From positions 1-6,553 of the forward strand of contig MHXL01000099.1 in NCBI GenBank assembly GCA_001824455.1: a DNA stretch of 6,553 bases, written 5' to 3'. Below the pieces are notes generated by a model. It was given only the letters and a program-made list of their open reading frames with translations, made no database searches and was not told where the DNA came from. The position numbers and the translations under genes were made by a program. Source of the stretch: Desulfuromonadaceae bacterium GWB2_53_15. GTDB taxonomy: Bacteria; Desulfobacterota; Desulfuromonadia; Geobacterales; Pseudopelobacteraceae. Shown piece after piece: positions 6,371 to 6,553 of this stretch. Within the stretch, counting starts at the first letter, position 1; the number at the start of each line of letters is the position of its first letter.

Positions 6371-6553
6371 ATGAACTACACATTGCAGCCCTCAAAATTC
6401 AAACTTTCAATAATGATTGTGGAAGATGACGAGGATGCTCGCGAGACCCTCTATCTAATGGTTAAAATGAAAAATCCTGATGCTTCGATATATTCCGCCG
6501 AGAATGGCAGTATAGGAATGGATCTCTTCAAAAAACACACACCTGATATAGTA
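6371..6553 (+). CDS. Response regulator, receiver domain N-terminal part (3' truncated)
   Basis: The first 61 residues are visible and the frame is open to the window edge. After a short 13-residue lead comes a receiver strand MIVEDD (15-20), with the acidic residues E18, D19 and D20 that bind Mg2+. Then comes helix 1 (EDARETLYLMVKM), strand 2 (ASIYSAENG) and the start of the strand before the phospho-acceptor (KKHTPDIV). The phosphorylated Asp should come a few residues beyond the edge, so it cannot be confirmed. The output domain (DNA-binding, cyclic-di-GMP or none) is not visible. The gene begins 1 base after the kinase stop, so it is the likely cognate partner. The start is supported by the GAGG at 6361. 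Confidence 0.92.
   Translation, partial: MNYTLQPSKFKLSIMIVEDDEDARETLYLMVKMKNPDASIYSAENGSIGMDLFKKHTPDIV

Overview
The window carries six genes, all on the + strand. Four are complete, and the first and last run off the edges. No gene includes a taxonomic marker. The mix suggests a delta-proteobacterial lineage such as Desulfuromonadales/Geobacterales (Desulfobacterota). The pointers are a B12-type radical SAM protein, a LuxE-like acyl-protein synthetase, and soluble PAS kinases with an AHQWRQPLN-type H-box. This is inference from family habits, not a placement.

Layout: 1-578 is the C-terminal part of a radical SAM protein, probably of the cobalamin-binding subfamily. A 155-base gap with a weak hairpin (589-607) follows. 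734-1561 is a lipoprotein with a formylglycine-generating-enzyme (SUMF1) fold that lacks the catalytic cysteine positions. The next gap (1562-1712) holds three hairpins in a row (1597-1663), which look like a dispersed intergenic repeat, and a fourth inverted repeat just upstream of the next ribosome binding site. 1713-3191 is a LuxE-like adenylating enzyme that is longer than usual. 3219-4424 is a FIST-domain sensor. 4432-6369 is a soluble GAF(?)-PAS histidine kinase. From 6371 a response regulator receiver domain starts and runs off the right edge.

The last four genes are very tightly spaced (27, 7 and 1 bases), so 1713 to beyond 6553 is probably one transcript. The FIST, kinase and regulator genes form a likely signalling unit. 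The FIST protein would sense a small molecule (an amino acid-like ligand, or heme/NO as in NosP), modulate the soluble kinase, and pass the signal to the regulator. This resembles the NosP-NahK pairing of Pseudomonas. The unusual part is the acyl-activating LuxE-like gene at the head of the operon. Base composition falls from GC-rich in the LuxE-like gene to clearly AT-richer in the kinase, which suggests that the signalling unit and the upstream genes have different histories.
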